Source: Prolixibacteraceae bacterium JC049
GTDB taxonomy: Bacteria; Bacteroidota; Bacteroidia; Bacteroidales; Prolixibacteraceae
DNA length: 64,000 nt
Assembly (NCBI GenBank): GCA_023369685.1
Contig: SACZ01000001.1
Coordinates: 496,381 to 560,380, forward strand
Direction: 5' to 3'
Shown: positions 1 through 10,282 of the stretch, piece by piece
Numbering within the stretch: position 1 is the first letter of the stretch
Layout: each line of letters starts with the position of its first letter
Made by a program: the position numbers and the translations under genes
Notes under the pieces: model-generated
What the model was told of the DNA's origin: nothing
What the model saw: the letters and a program-made list of their open reading frames with translations, nothing else
The model's database searches: none

Positions 1-2888
1 TTACCGATGAAGATGGAAATCCATTACCTGGAGTCTCAATTGTAATAAAAGGAACTACAATTGGAGTGGTAACAGATGTGGATGGTAATTTCCATTTGGA
101 TAATGTAAAGCCAGATAATACTATCATCTTTTCTTTTGTAGGAATGCTTTCTCAAGAGATGAAAGTGGGGAATCAGAGTGAGGTGAAAATAAAAATGGAA
201 ACCGATGCAATAGGGCTTGATGAAGTAGTTGCTATTGGATATGGTACGATGAAAAAAAGTAGTTTGACAGGTTCCATATCACGTATTGCTACTGATAAAT
301 TGGAAGCATTTCCGGTGACCAACGTGGGGGATGCTATGCAAGGAAAAGCAGCAGGTATTTTTGTTGCACCATCGGTATTAGCCGGAGATGAACCATCTAT
401 TCGTATTCGTGGAGAGCGTTCGTTGAAAGCGAGTTCCGATCCATTGATTATTGTTGATGGAGTTCCAGGTAGTTTCGAGAATCTGAATAGCTCAGATATT
501 GAATCGATGGAAGTATTGAAAGATGCTGCAGCAACAGCTGTTTATGGTAGCCGTGCGGCCAATGGTGTAATACTAATTACTACCAAATCAGCTAAAAAAG
601 GAAAAATGGCTGTAGAAATAAATTCTTATGCTGGTGTAAACCACTACGAGTTTATCGAAATGCAGTCGCCACAGGAATTTGCTGAATTTATCAGAGATGT
701 GAAGCGTGCCAATGCTCATGGATATACCGATGTGGATGCATGGCAGAATTCTCCAATTACTACAGAGAAAGCTTTGCAGGATCATAATCAAGAATGGTAC
801 GAAAACTATACGAACAACAACCCTTACGATTGGCAGTCGGCACTATTTGCTCAGAATGCACCATTGCAAGGTCACCACATTAGTATAAGTAGCAGTAGTG
901 AGAAAACATCTTTCCGTTTGTCGTACAGCTTTCAACAGGACAAAGCTTATTACAAAACACACGACTACAAAAAGCACATTTTAACTTCGAATATTAATCA
1001 CAAGTTCAATAAATACATTAGCGGAAATGTGATTACTCGCTTAAGTCATCGTGTTTACGACAAGTATCCTAAAAGCATGTGGCAAAACCTAAAGCGAATG
1101 AACCCTTTGGAGCATCCTTATGATGAAGAAGGAAATTTGAAAGATCAGATTGGTAACGAGAATTATATCAATGCACTTTGGACATATGAACCAGGACATT
1201 TTGTAGATGAGAATAAGAAGAATTTGGCCGATGTGATCTTCAAACTAGAAGTAAAACCAACTGAATACCTTACTTATACAACAAACTACAAAGTAAGTTA
1301 TTCCGATTATCGTAGAGGTGTATATTACGATTCTCGTTCATTGGCTAGAAATCTTGGATATAACTTTGCTCAGAAAGATGAGCGAGGAACTTTCGAGTAC
1401 ACATGGAATAATATCCTGACATTCGATAAAACCTTTAATGAAGATCACCATTTGAATGTTACGGCTGTAGTTGAAGCGCAGGAGGATACTTGGGAAAGAA
1501 CGTTTGCACAAGGTGAAGATATTCCAGCTCAGTATATGGAATACCATTTTCTGGAAACAGGTATTGAAAACCAGAAGTTGGGAAGTCAATACGAAAAGAA
1601 ATCACTATTGTCTTACTTGGGGCGTCTACAGTACGAATACAAAGGAAAGTACTTATTTAATGCAGCAGTACGACGGGATGGTTCTTCTCGTTTAGCTGAT
1701 GGAAACAAATGGGCCACTTTCCCTTCTGCATCTGTGGCTTGGCGTATGTCTGAAGAAGATTTCCTTAAAGACAACTCTTTGATTTCGAACTTGAAAGTAC
1801 GTGCCAGTTATGGTGTCGTAGGTAATCAAGCCATTGATCCTTATCAAACGTTGACCCGATTGAAATCAAAAACATACTCATGGGACGATAAAGGGTTTTA
1901 TACATGGCAGCCAGAAGGATTAGCCAATAAAGCGTTAACATGGGAGATCTCTTCAACCATTAATGGAGGAGTTGATTTTGGTATCCTGAATAATCGTTTG
2001 TCGGGTTCTGTTGAGGTGTATAAGACCACCAATGATGACTTGCTTCTTAAACGTCAGTTGCCTGAAACAACTGGTTTTGGAAGTATTTGGCAGAATATTG
2101 GTAAAACAGAAAATAGCGGATTCGAATTAACATTGAATGGATCGGCATTTCAGACTCGTGATTTTACATGGGACTTAACAGGAACCTTCTCACGCAATTG
2201 GAATAAAATTGTGGAATTGCTGGATGGAAAAGATGATGTTGGAAGTGCATGGTTTATTGGAGAACCATTGCGCGTTTGGTACGAGTATGAAAAACTAGGT
2301 ATTTGGCAGTTAGACGAACAAGAAGAAGCTGCAAAATATGGACGAGAAGTTGGAGAAGTGAAGGTTTGGGATAATGGCGATTTTCAGATTAACAACGACG
2401 ATAAGAAGATTTTAGGTCAGAAAGATCCTAAATGGATGGCTTCGTTAATTAGTACTATGAAGTATAAGAATTTCGATTTCTCTTTTACGATCAATGCTAT
2501 GGGCGGACATTTAATTAAAGCCAGTAAATATGGAAGTGTTGAATATAATGGCGATAAGTGGATTACCAGTGGCGTTGATTATTGGACACCTCTAAATCCA
2601 ACTAATGAATTTCCACGAGTTCAAAAGTCACAGCAATCCAACCGAAATTCTGGAGCATTAGGTTTCTATAATGGAACACACGCAAAGGTACAAGAAATGA
2701 CTTTGGGTTATGATTTTAGCAAACTACTGAATAAGCTAACTAAGGTGCAGCGAGCTCGTGTTTATGTTCAGGCTAAAAATGCTTTCTATTTATTCAAGCA
2801 CACTCCTGATGATGTACATCCAGAGGTTCCAAGTATTGAATTTACGCTGCCTACTTCGTTTGTGTGTGGTGTTAACTTATCATTCTAA
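1..2888 (+). CDS. SusC/RagA-family TonB-dependent outer-membrane transporter, 5' truncated
   Basis: This is the outer-membrane channel of a SusCD glycan importer; TonB energy drives oligosaccharide uptake. The reading frame is open from base 3, so the true start, signal peptide and any STN domain lie outside the window. The visible protein begins inside the carboxypeptidase-D-like regulatory domain (DEDGNPLPGVSIVIKGTT). The plug follows, with the family signature KDAAATAVYGSRAANGVI near bases 520-570, and then the beta-barrel, ending in VNLSF with a terminal Phe as usual for outer-membrane proteins. A SusD partner starts 19 bases downstream. An internal GTG at 66 is not a credible start because the conserved domain extends upstream of it. 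The family call is firm; the substrate is not readable from this gene. Confidence 0.95.
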   Translation, partial: TDEDGNPLPGVSIVIKGTTIGVVTDVDGNFHLDNVKPDNTIIFSFVGMLSQEMKVGNQSEVKIKMETDAIGLDEVVAIGYGTMKKSSLTGSISRIATDKLEAFPVTNVGDAMQGKAAGIFVAPSVLAGDEPSIRIRGERSLKASSDPLIIVDGVPGSFENLNSSDIESMEVLKDAAATAVYGSRAANGVILITTKSAKKGKMAVEINSYAGVNHYEFIEMQSPQEFAEFIRDVKRANAHGYTDVDAWQNSPITTEKALQDHNQEWYENYTNNNPYDWQSALFAQNAPLQGHHISISSSSEKTSFRLSYSFQQDKAYYKTHDYKKHILTSNINHKFNKYISGNVITRLSHRVYDKYPKSMWQNLKRMNPLEHPYDEEGNLKDQIGNENYINALWTYEPGHFVDENKKNLADVIFKLEVKPTEYLTYTTNYKVSYSDYRRGVYYDSRSLARNLGYNFAQKDERGTFEYTWNNILTFDKTFNEDHHLNVTAVVEAQEDTWERTFAQGEDIPAQYMEYHFLETGIENQKLGSQYEKKSLLSYLGRLQYEYKGKYLFNAAVRRDGSSRLADGNKWATFPSASVAWRMSEEDFLKDNSLISNLKVRASYGVVGNQAIDPYQTLTRLKSKTYSWDDKGFYTWQPEGLANKALTWEISSTINGGVDFGILNNRLSGSVEVYKTTNDDLLLKRQLPETTGFGSIWQNIGKTENSGFELTLNGSAFQTRDFTWDLTGTFSRNWNKIVELLDGKDDVGSAWFIGEPLRVWYEYEKLGIWQLDEQEEAAKYGREVGEVKVWDNGDFQINNDDKKILGQKDPKWMASLISTMKYKNFDFSFTINAMGGHLIKASKYGSVEYNGDKWITSGVDYWTPLNPTNEFPRVQKSQQSNRNSGALGFYNGTHAKVQEMTLGYDFSKLLNKLTKVQRARVYVQAKNAFYLFKHTPDDVHPEVPSIEFTLPTSFVCGVNLSF

Positions 2889-2907
2889 TTCTGAAAAATT
2901 TAAACAG

Positions 2908-4737
2908 ATGAAAAAAATATTAATTGCAATAGTTTGTTTGATTACGATTGCTTCTTGCAAGGATTTTCTGAAAGAAGAATCGAAAAGTCAGATGACCGTA
3001 AATTATTATGAGACAGAACGTGGGCTTTACGAAGGTGTTGCTGCGGTTTACAGTTCGTGTCGGGAATTATTTAAAGAACCTTTATTCCGAATTCAAGTGT
3101 ATAGTGACATCTGGGATGTGGGTGCTTCTAGAAATAATTCAGAAGATATTAGCGAAAACATTGGTAATGGCGATGTAAATAAAGTGTGGGTTGAGTTGAA
3201 TCAGGCCATAATGATTACCAATAGAATGTTGCAGTATACAGGAATTGAGCCAACTGCTGAAGAGCGAACAAAGCAAATTTATGCAGCTGAGCTTAGAACT
3301 CTTTGTGCCTATTTCCACTGGGTAAATGTAGAAATGTGGGGAAAACATGCGCATTATCAGGATCGTATTTTTGATCAGTACGATGTGGCAATGTTGGAAA
3401 TTAATCAGCAGTCGGTTGAGTTTTTCTACCATAAAATAATGGAAGATATTAACTTCGGTATTGAGGCTTTGCCAACGGCTGCCGAAACAAAAGAGTTTGG
3501 TAGAATTACCAAAGGAGCAGCAAAAGCAATGAAAGCTCGATTCTTAATGAGTTTAGCTGGTTATGCTCATGCTGATTATAGCGGAACCGATGAACACAAT
3601 GTTTTTACCAAACTAGGGTACAATAGTGTCGAGGATTGTTATCGAGAAGCCAAGCAGTTGGCCGATGAATTGATCAATGGTTCTGATTACATGTTAGCCG
3701 ATGAATTTGGCGATGTATTTTGGTTCGAAAATCAGAATAATAAAGAAGTAATTTGGTCAGTACAATGGACAACAGATAATGTGTTCAATGGCGATGCACA
3801 AGGTTTCCACCGTTATGCAACAGGAAGAACGTGCAACACCATTAAGCAAGATAAAGCGAATGACGGTTCGGTGTTGTACTACGAAGTTTCGGCTCAACGA
3901 AACGAAGCTGATCATGGTGAGCGATATACAATGCCTTGTCACTCCAGATGGTATGGACGTGAGTACCGCCATATGATTGCTACTTACAAGTGGATTACCG
4001 CTTTCGATAACAAAGATAAACGTCGAGAATCAACGTTCGAATCGGTATATTATAGGGTAAATAACGGTGTTGAAGAACCTGATTATTCCGATACAATTGT
4101 TTATATGCCTTTCCGGGAAGTGAGCTACGAAGAAGATTTAGCAGGAAATAAACGAGGAGTATTTATTGATGGACTGAATGAAGTGTATGACCTGGAAGAT
4201 CCTACGGATGCAGTTCATTATGGTGGACCTCGTGGTGCAGGGCGCTCAAAATCTTATTCGCTTAAGAAATTCTGGGATCGCTCACGTGTAAATAAGCCCA
4301 AACAGAACGAGGGACATGAGAATGGTATCATTTTCCGTTTAGCCGAGATGTATCTGATTAAGGCTGAATGTGAATGGAAGTTAGGAGGCGGAGATGAAGC
4401 TGTTTATGCTGCATTACAACCATTGTGGGATAGAGCTTTTGAAAACAATGCCGATGCCGATGTGTATAAAACACCTGTTGATTTAAACTATATCTTAGAT
4501 GAATATGCCCGAGAATTAGGTGGCGAGTGGTATCGTTGGTTTTTGTTGAAACGTACTCGTTCATTGGTAGATAGGATTACAGTATGGTGCCCGAAAAGTA
4601 AAGAAGAAGATGCTGATGGCGTTAAGCGTTCTCGCGATTATGTCGCACCTCATCACTTCTTAAAACCAGTTCCTGAGAAACAGCTAATTCGTTTCTCGAA
4701 TTGGACAGATGAGATGCAAGCGCCAGGCTATAAGTGA
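2908..4737 (+). CDS. SusD/RagB-family outer-membrane glycan-binding lipoprotein
   Basis: This is the surface lipoprotein that caps the SusC channel and binds glycan. The ATG at 2908 gives a short signal peptide with a lipobox-like end (TIASC), so the mature protein would be lipid-anchored at Cys20. The frame is open further upstream inside the susC gene, but only this start yields a lipoprotein signal. The body is about 609 residues, typical for SusD, with the RagB region at the C-terminus (for example FRLAEMYLIKAECEWKLGG, which matches the family's TPR-like helix). It directly follows its SusC, and a hairpin terminator lies 27 bases beyond the stop, so the pair closes one transcription unit. 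Confidence 0.93.
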   Translation: MKKILIAIVCLITIASCKDFLKEESKSQMTVNYYETERGLYEGVAAVYSSCRELFKEPLFRIQVYSDIWDVGASRNNSEDISENIGNGDVNKVWVELNQAIMITNRMLQYTGIEPTAEERTKQIYAAELRTLCAYFHWVNVEMWGKHAHYQDRIFDQYDVAMLEINQQSVEFFYHKIMEDINFGIEALPTAAETKEFGRITKGAAKAMKARFLMSLAGYAHADYSGTDEHNVFTKLGYNSVEDCYREAKQLADELINGSDYMLADEFGDVFWFENQNNKEVIWSVQWTTDNVFNGDAQGFHRYATGRTCNTIKQDKANDGSVLYYEVSAQRNEADHGERYTMPCHSRWYGREYRHMIATYKWITAFDNKDKRRESTFESVYYRVNNGVEEPDYSDTIVYMPFREVSYEEDLAGNKRGVFIDGLNEVYDLEDPTDAVHYGGPRGAGRSKSYSLKKFWDRSRVNKPKQNEGHENGIIFRLAEMYLIKAECEWKLGGGDEAVYAALQPLWDRAFENNADADVYKTPVDLNYILDEYARELGGEWYRWFLLKRTRSLVDRITVWCPKSKEEDADGVKRSRDYVAPHHFLKPVPEKQLIRFSNWTDEMQAPGYK

Positions 4738-4764
4738 TAAAAACTAATATTTAAAATCGAAAAG

Positions 4765-4794
4765 AACCCGATGCTGAAGAGTGTCGGGTTTTTT
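4765..4794 (+). terminator. Rho-independent terminator after the first SusCD pair
   Basis: A 7-bp stem (AACCCGA at 4765-4771 with TCGGGTT at 4784-4790) closes a 12-base loop and is followed by TTTT. It lies 27 bases after the susD stop and separates the first SusCD pair from the ECF sigma gene. Confidence 0.8.
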
Positions 4795-4921
4795 AATGTT
4801 CTGGCAAATAGTCTATTATAAATATCATTTTTTGCATTGAAGGATAAGTTTGTTTGTCTGAATTTTGAATCTCTATTATCGACTGTAAATTCAGTTGTTA
4901 TCAGATTCTTAATCAGAGTGT

Positions 4922-5488
4922 ATGCAAGCGGAAGAGCAAAAAATACTGAACGAAATCAGAGGGAGGAATTTGCGTGCGTTCGAATCATTTTTTCATAGTT
5001 ACTACAATTCGTGTGTAACATTTGCCAACCATTTTTTGCATTCGGTTGACGAAAGTGAAGATTTGGTCCAGGAGTGGTTTATCTATTTCTGGGAGAATTC
5101 GCGTTGGTTGATTATTAACACCTCGCTTAAAGCTTACCTTTTTAAGTCGATTAAAAACAGATGTTTAAATCGATTGAAAGCACTTGATATAAAAGACCGA
5201 TATGAAATTCTCTACTTCGAAGCCTTAAGTCAGTTGCCTTTGGCTAAAGAAGATTACGACTGTGTGGAGGTGATTAAGCAAATTCTGATGGAAATGCCAG
5301 AGCAGATGCGAACTGTAATGGAGCGAAAATACTGGCATGAACAAAGCATTTCGCAAATAGCCGAAGATCTGAATATTTCGGAAGGAACCGTTAAAACACA
5401 GTTGTTTAGAGGGCGTGTTCGTATTAAAGAATTACTGCCTCATGTTGCTCAAACCACATTTATTACCATTTTTTTTGATGCCTTGTAA
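4922..5488 (+). CDS. ECF RNA polymerase sigma factor (Bacteroidota SusC-associated type)
   Basis: This is a 188-residue extracytoplasmic-function sigma factor. Region 2 is visible in the N-terminal half (FESFFHSYYNSCVTFANHFL, then ESEDLVQEWFIYFWE, the -10 recognition and core-binding segment). Region 4 is at the C-terminus with a helix-turn-helix (SISQIAEDLNISEGTVKTQL). The next gene is a FecR anti-sigma factor, and the third is a SusC with an N-terminal STN domain. This is the standard trans-envelope arrangement: the STN domain of a substrate-loaded receptor contacts FecR, which frees the sigma factor to transcribe the susCD operon. The likely target is therefore the operon from 6856 onward. 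Confidence 0.93.
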   Translation: MQAEEQKILNEIRGRNLRAFESFFHSYYNSCVTFANHFLHSVDESEDLVQEWFIYFWENSRWLIINTSLKAYLFKSIKNRCLNRLKALDIKDRYEILYFEALSQLPLAKEDYDCVEVIKQILMEMPEQMRTVMERKYWHEQSISQIAEDLNISEGTVKTQLFRGRVRIKELLPHVAQTTFITIFFDAL

Positions 5489-5547
5489 ACCTAATTGAAT
5501 TTGGGATTTGTCTGCTACTTGAAACGAAACAAAATTTCAGAGCAGAG

Positions 5548-6687
5548 ATGGATCTCGAATTGATTTGGAAATACATACATAAGCATATTTCGAAGAACGA
5601 AAAAGACGACGTTGAAGAGTGGGTCAATCGTTCAGAGAAGCATCGTGCATACTTCGATAATTACAAAGCCGACCAAGTTGGAGAACGTAAAACTACCATT
5701 AAGGTAGATTCGAAGCAGGCATGGGAGAAGATGAACCTGAATAATAACAGGCAGCGTAGGATTTTGCTTTTTAGTCAAGTGGCGGCTGCTTTGTTTGCTT
5801 TTGCTGTGATTACTGCGTGGCTTTACTGGTCGCCGGTTGAGCAGCCTACTACTTTCTCCGACTTTAAACCGGGAGGAAAGAAAGCAGTACTTGAGCTGGA
5901 AAATGGTCGCCGATATCGTTTGAATGAGAGTAAACCACTTACTATTCGTAAAACAGGAATTAAAATTCAGAATAATAAAGCCGAATTGAGTTATTCTGCA
6001 CAAGCTATTCCAAAGAAAAAGAAGCGAGTAAACACACAATACAATACCTTGTTTGTTCCCCGTGGAGGAGAATATTTTTTGACATTAGTTGATGGAACAA
6101 AAGTGTGGCTCAATTCAGAATCGAAACTAAAATACCCATTGCAATTTACCGGAAAAGAACGAGAGGTTTACCTGGAAGGGGAAGCCTGCTTCGAAGTTGC
6201 TCACAATAAACAGCAACCTTTTGTGGTGAATAGCGGAGAACAGAAAGTGGTAGTGTTGGGAACAACATTCAACGTAAAGAATTATTCCGAAGAGAATAAA
6301 TTTACCGCAACTCTACTAGAAGGAGCTGTACAACTACAGCTAAACGATAAGACAGGTGATGAACAATTATTCTTTCTGAAGCCCAACGACCAATTGGTGT
6401 TAAACAAAATCTCATCGAATGTGACTCAACAAAAAGTGATTGCCAGCGATGTGCTAATGTGGCGAGAAGGACAATTGGTGTTCAGCGGAAAAACATTGAA
6501 AGAGATTACACAAACATTGGAACGATGGTACAATGTTGAATTTGAGTTTGCAGCTCCGAAAAAAGCGGGATACAAGTTTACAGGAACACTTTTTAGATAT
6601 AAGGATATTGAAGAGATTTTATCGAAACTAACTAAAACTAACGAACTAAAATTTGAAGCCTATGATGGAAAAATAATCGTAAAGTAA
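5548..6687 (+). CDS. FecR-family anti-sigma factor
   Basis: This inner-membrane anti-sigma factor is predicted to hold the preceding sigma factor inactive. Residues 1-70 are the cytoplasmic sigma-binding part, residues 72-94 a single membrane span (ILLFSQVAAALFAFAVITAWL), and residues from about 170 to 275 the periplasmic FecR domain (VPRGGEYFLTLVDGTKVWLN, EREVYLEGEACFEVAH). The C-terminal roughly 75 residues match the DUF4974 domain that follows FecR in Bacteroidota. Its 379 residues are normal for the family. It lies 59 bases after the sigma gene, so the two are probably co-transcribed, and 168 bases before the STN-SusC gene they are predicted to control. Confidence 0.93.
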   Translation: MDLELIWKYIHKHISKNEKDDVEEWVNRSEKHRAYFDNYKADQVGERKTTIKVDSKQAWEKMNLNNNRQRRILLFSQVAAALFAFAVITAWLYWSPVEQPTTFSDFKPGGKKAVLELENGRRYRLNESKPLTIRKTGIKIQNNKAELSYSAQAIPKKKKRVNTQYNTLFVPRGGEYFLTLVDGTKVWLNSESKLKYPLQFTGKEREVYLEGEACFEVAHNKQQPFVVNSGEQKVVVLGTTFNVKNYSEENKFTATLLEGAVQLQLNDKTGDEQLFFLKPNDQLVLNKISSNVTQQKVIASDVLMWREGQLVFSGKTLKEITQTLERWYNVEFEFAAPKKAGYKFTGTLFRYKDIEEILSKLTKTNELKFEAYDGKIIVK

Positions 6688-6855
6688 GCCTAAACTAAAA
6701 CTTAAAAGAAGAGGGAGAGCTCTGTTACGGACTTTCATTTTCTAGTATTGAAAAAGCAGTATTTAAAGCATATAAAAAGCGGAAAATATGCGCCCACATA
6801 AATTCCGCCACTTTATGTTTTGAAAAACACAAAGTTTAATAAACCAAACAAATTT

Positions 6856-9800
6856 ATGAAAAAAATGAATTACGATCCCCCTAGGGGCGGGATCAGATGG
6901 ATGTTGTGTATGAAATTAACATTTATTTTATTGTTGTTTACACTGTTGCGCACTTCAGCAAGTGTATATTCTCAACAAGCTAAATTGTCTGTTCAACTCG
7001 AAGATGTGAGTATAGAGCAGTTTCTGAAAGCGGTTGAGAAACAGTGTGATTATCGATTCTTATACAAGGCTGATTTATTTGAAAATAGTTCGAAAATAAG
7101 CATCGATGCTAATGACGAAAAGCTAAGTGAGATTCTGGAAGAATACCTGGTGCCAAATGGCTACAGTTATGAGGTAGAAGACCAGATGATCATTGTTCGT
7201 AAAGGTGTTGTTAAGCCTAAGGCTAAACAAGATAAAAAGCACAAAATAACAGGTGTGGTTACCGATAACGATGGTTTGCCTTTACCTGGTGTTACCGTTA
7301 TGGTAGTGGGTAGTACACGTGGTGTAATTACCGATCCTGATGGAAAGTACTCTATCGATGTAGATGGAAATGAGAAATTACTGTTCTCTTTCATCGGTAT
7401 GGATCCTCAAGAAATATCAATTGCAGGAAAGAAGACGTTAGATGTAATGCTTTCTGAAAAGAGCGAGGAATTGGACGATGTAACAGTTGTTGCCTTTGCC
7501 AAGCAGAAAAAAGAGAGTGTTGTTGCCTCTATCACTACTGTAAAGCCTGGCGAGCTAAAAATTCCGTCGAGTAACCTTACTACAGCTTTATCGGGGCGTG
7601 TATCGGGTATGATTGCTTACCAGCGAAGTGGAGAGCCAGGTATGGATAATGCCGAGTTCTTTATTCGTGGTGTAACCACTTTCGGTTACAAAAAAGATCC
7701 ATTAATTCTTGTGGATGGTAACGAAGTTAGTACCACGGTATTGTCTCGAATTCACCCAGATGATATTGCTGCTTTCTCTATTATGAAAGATGCTACTGCA
7801 ACCGCACTTTATGGGTCACGTGGTGCGAATGGTGTAATTGTGGTAACTACCAAAGAAGGTAAAGAGGGTAAAGCCAAAATTAGTGTGCGTGCCGAGAATT
7901 CAATCTCTACTCCGACCAAAATGGTAGAATTGGCCGACCCAGTTACTTTTATGCGATTGCATAACGAGGCGGTGAAAACTCGTAACCGATTGGAGCCTGT
8001 TCCTTACACCCAGAATAAGATCGACAACACAGTTGCAGGATTAAACCCTTATGCTTTCCCTGCTGTCGATTGGCAAGATATCTTGTTTAAAGATATGACT
8101 ACCAACCAACGTGTGAATATGAATATTAGTGGTGGTGGTAGAATTGCCAGATATTACGTTGCTGCAAGTTATTCTGTAGACAACGGAATGTTGAAAATGG
8201 ACTCTAAGAACAACTTCAATAATAACATTAAATTGAACCGTTACATGTTGCGTTCTAATGTGAATATCAACATTAGTAAATCAACAAAGATGAATGTTCG
8301 TCTACAAGGTTCATTCGACGACTATACTGGTCCGCTTGATGGAGGTTCACAGTTGTTTAGAAAAGCTATTGATGCCAGTTCTGTTCGTTTTCCGGCTTAT
8401 TTCCCAGCTCACGAAGATTATCGCTATGTGAAGCATATCATGTTCGGAGGATCGAAAGAGAGCACCAACAACCCATATGCCGATATGGTGAAAGGATATA
8501 AAGATTATTCAAAATCGCATATGGCTGCTCAGATTGAGTTGTACCAAGATCTTGACTTCATTACTAAAGGTTTAAAGATTCGCGGTATGTTCAATACCAA
8601 CCGTTATGCCGAATTTGATATTTCTCGTCAATATCAGCCTTATTTCTACGAAGCAATGTCTTATAACTATCAGGATGATAGCTACTCGTTGGTTGCATTG
8701 AACGATGCAAGTGCAACAGAGAGTTTAAGTTATTCGGAAGGTAAAAAGGCAATTACTTCAGAGGTGTACTTTGAAGGAGCTTTGGAATGGACTAGGGAAT
8801 TCGATAAGCATAACTTGAATGGTTTATTGGTTGCTACAAGAAGAAACCGATTGGTAGCTAATGCGGGTAACTTACAAAAATCACTTCCATCGAGAAACTT
8901 AAATCTTGCTGGTCGTTTTGCTTACAATTACGATTCTAGATACTTTACCGAGTTCAACTTCGGTTACAATGGTTCAGAGCGTTTCTCAGACAAAGAGCGT
9001 TTTGGATTCTTCCCGTCTGCAGCATTGGGGTGGTTAGTTTCTAACGAAGGTTTTTATAGCGATCGTTTGAAAAAAACATTGAGTAAACTGAAGATTCGAC
9101 TAACACACGGTTTGTCGGGTAACGATGCCATTGGTAGTAACGATGATCGTTTCTTCTATTTGTCAAATGTAAACTTAAACGATGGTTCACGAAGCTCAAC
9201 TTTTGGAACAGGGGTTTTAAACCGATACCTAAGTGGAGTTGGAATTTCACGTTATGCCAACGATCAAATTACTTGGGAGATAGCCAGAAAAACGAACTTG
9301 GCTGTTGAAATGGGCTTATTTGAAGAGTTGGATGTTACTGCAGAAGTTTTTCATGAGTATAGAACCAACATCTTAATGACTCGTAGCCATATTCCTGCTA
9401 CAATGGGATTGCAAGCTCCGGTAAGAGCCAATGTGGGTGAAACCAGTTCTAGAGGTTTCGAAATTTCATTGAACTACAACAAGAGTATTAGCAAAGATTT
9501 GTGGATTCAGGCAATGGGTAACTTTACTTATGCTTCCAATAAAATTGAAAAATACGAAGAGCCTGATTATAGCTCAGAACCATGGAAGTCGAGGGTAGGA
9601 GAGTCAATCAACCAAACGTGGGGGCTTATTGCTGAACGTTTGTTTATCGATGAGGAAGATATTCGCAATTCTCCCAAACAGTTTGGTGATTACATGGCTG
9701 GTGATATCAAGTATAAAGATATCAATAATGATGGTGTGATTAACAGCTTGGATGAAGTGCCAATTGGTAACCCAACAGTGCCAAAAATTAACTACGGTTT

Positions 9801-10263
9801 TGGTTTCTCAATGGGGTATAAAGCATTCGACTTCTCTTGCTTCTTCCAGGGATCAGCTATGTCGTCATTCTACCTCGATTTAGCCAACATTGCACCATTC
9901 CGTAATGGTACTTCGGCTGTGATGAAAGCTATTGCTGACGACCACTGGTCGGAAGATAATAGAAATGAATATGCTTTCTGGCCTCGTTTGTCTGACAGAG
10001 GATTAAATAGCAATAACCTAAGACGCTCGAACTGGTGGCTAAACGATAACTCTTTCTTACGCCTTAAATCGTTGGAGATTGGTTATACATTAAATAAGAA
10101 CCTTGCTCAACGCTTACACATAGGTGGTTTGAGAATTTATTTGAGTGGATCTAACCTGTTAACATTCTCGAATTTCAAGTTGTGGGATCCGGAAATGGGT
10201 GGAAAAGGATTGAATTACCCTGTTCAGAAGGTGTATAATATTGGTTTAAAGATTGACTTCTAA
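6856..10263 (+). CDS. SusC-family TonB-dependent transporter with N-terminal STN signalling domain
   Basis: An outer-membrane glycan transporter that also signals. After a signal peptide (LTFILLLFTLLRTSASVYSQ) comes an STN (secretin/TonB N-terminus) domain of about 75 residues (LSVQLEDVSIEQFLKAVEKQ onward). A carboxypeptidase-D-like domain (GVVTDNDGLPLPGVTVMVVG), the plug (KDATATALYGSRGANGVIVV) and the barrel, ending KIDF, follow. The STN domain identifies this as the receptor for the adjacent sigma/FecR pair. I chose ATG 6856; a TTG at 6820 would add 12 residues. A compact inverted repeat overlaps codons 7-13. A SusD gene begins 19 bases after the stop. Confidence 0.95.
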   Translation: MKKMNYDPPRGGIRWMLCMKLTFILLLFTLLRTSASVYSQQAKLSVQLEDVSIEQFLKAVEKQCDYRFLYKADLFENSSKISIDANDEKLSEILEEYLVPNGYSYEVEDQMIIVRKGVVKPKAKQDKKHKITGVVTDNDGLPLPGVTVMVVGSTRGVITDPDGKYSIDVDGNEKLLFSFIGMDPQEISIAGKKTLDVMLSEKSEELDDVTVVAFAKQKKESVVASITTVKPGELKIPSSNLTTALSGRVSGMIAYQRSGEPGMDNAEFFIRGVTTFGYKKDPLILVDGNEVSTTVLSRIHPDDIAAFSIMKDATATALYGSRGANGVIVVTTKEGKEGKAKISVRAENSISTPTKMVELADPVTFMRLHNEAVKTRNRLEPVPYTQNKIDNTVAGLNPYAFPAVDWQDILFKDMTTNQRVNMNISGGGRIARYYVAASYSVDNGMLKMDSKNNFNNNIKLNRYMLRSNVNINISKSTKMNVRLQGSFDDYTGPLDGGSQLFRKAIDASSVRFPAYFPAHEDYRYVKHIMFGGSKESTNNPYADMVKGYKDYSKSHMAAQIELYQDLDFITKGLKIRGMFNTNRYAEFDISRQYQPYFYEAMSYNYQDDSYSLVALNDASATESLSYSEGKKAITSEVYFEGALEWTREFDKHNLNGLLVATRRNRLVANAGNLQKSLPSRNLNLAGRFAYNYDSRYFTEFNFGYNGSERFSDKERFGFFPSAALGWLVSNEGFYSDRLKKTLSKLKIRLTHGLSGNDAIGSNDDRFFYLSNVNLNDGSRSSTFGTGVLNRYLSGVGISRYANDQITWEIARKTNLAVEMGLFEELDVTAEVFHEYRTNILMTRSHIPATMGLQAPVRANVGETSSRGFEISLNYNKSISKDLWIQAMGNFTYASNKIEKYEEPDYSSEPWKSRVGESINQTWGLIAERLFIDEEDIRNSPKQFGDYMAGDIKYKDINNDGVINSLDEVPIGNPTVPKINYGFGFSMGYKAFDFSCFFQGSAMSSFYLDLANIAPFRNGTSAVMKAIADDHWSEDNRNEYAFWPRLSDRGLNSNNLRRSNWWLNDNSFLRLKSLEIGYTLNKNLAQRLHIGGLRIYLSGSNLLTFSNFKLWDPEMGGKGLNYPVQKVYNIGLKIDF
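6874..6894 (+). repeat. Nested inverted repeat at the 5' end of the STN-SusC gene
   Basis: GATCCC (6874-6879) pairs with GGGATC (6889-6894), and the palindrome CCCCTAGGGG lies inside (6878-6887). It is a GC-rich spot in AT-rich surroundings, 18 bases after the chosen ATG, where mRNA structure could affect initiation. It also encodes the DPPRGG peptide of the N-region, so it may be only a coding coincidence. Confidence 0.35.
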
Positions 10264-10282
10264 GATCAAAAATAAAAGATAG

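Noticed and set aside
2758-2907. Long N-terminal extension of the first SusD overlapping susC
   Set aside because: The extension has no signal peptide or family match; ATG 2908 gives a normal lipoprotein.
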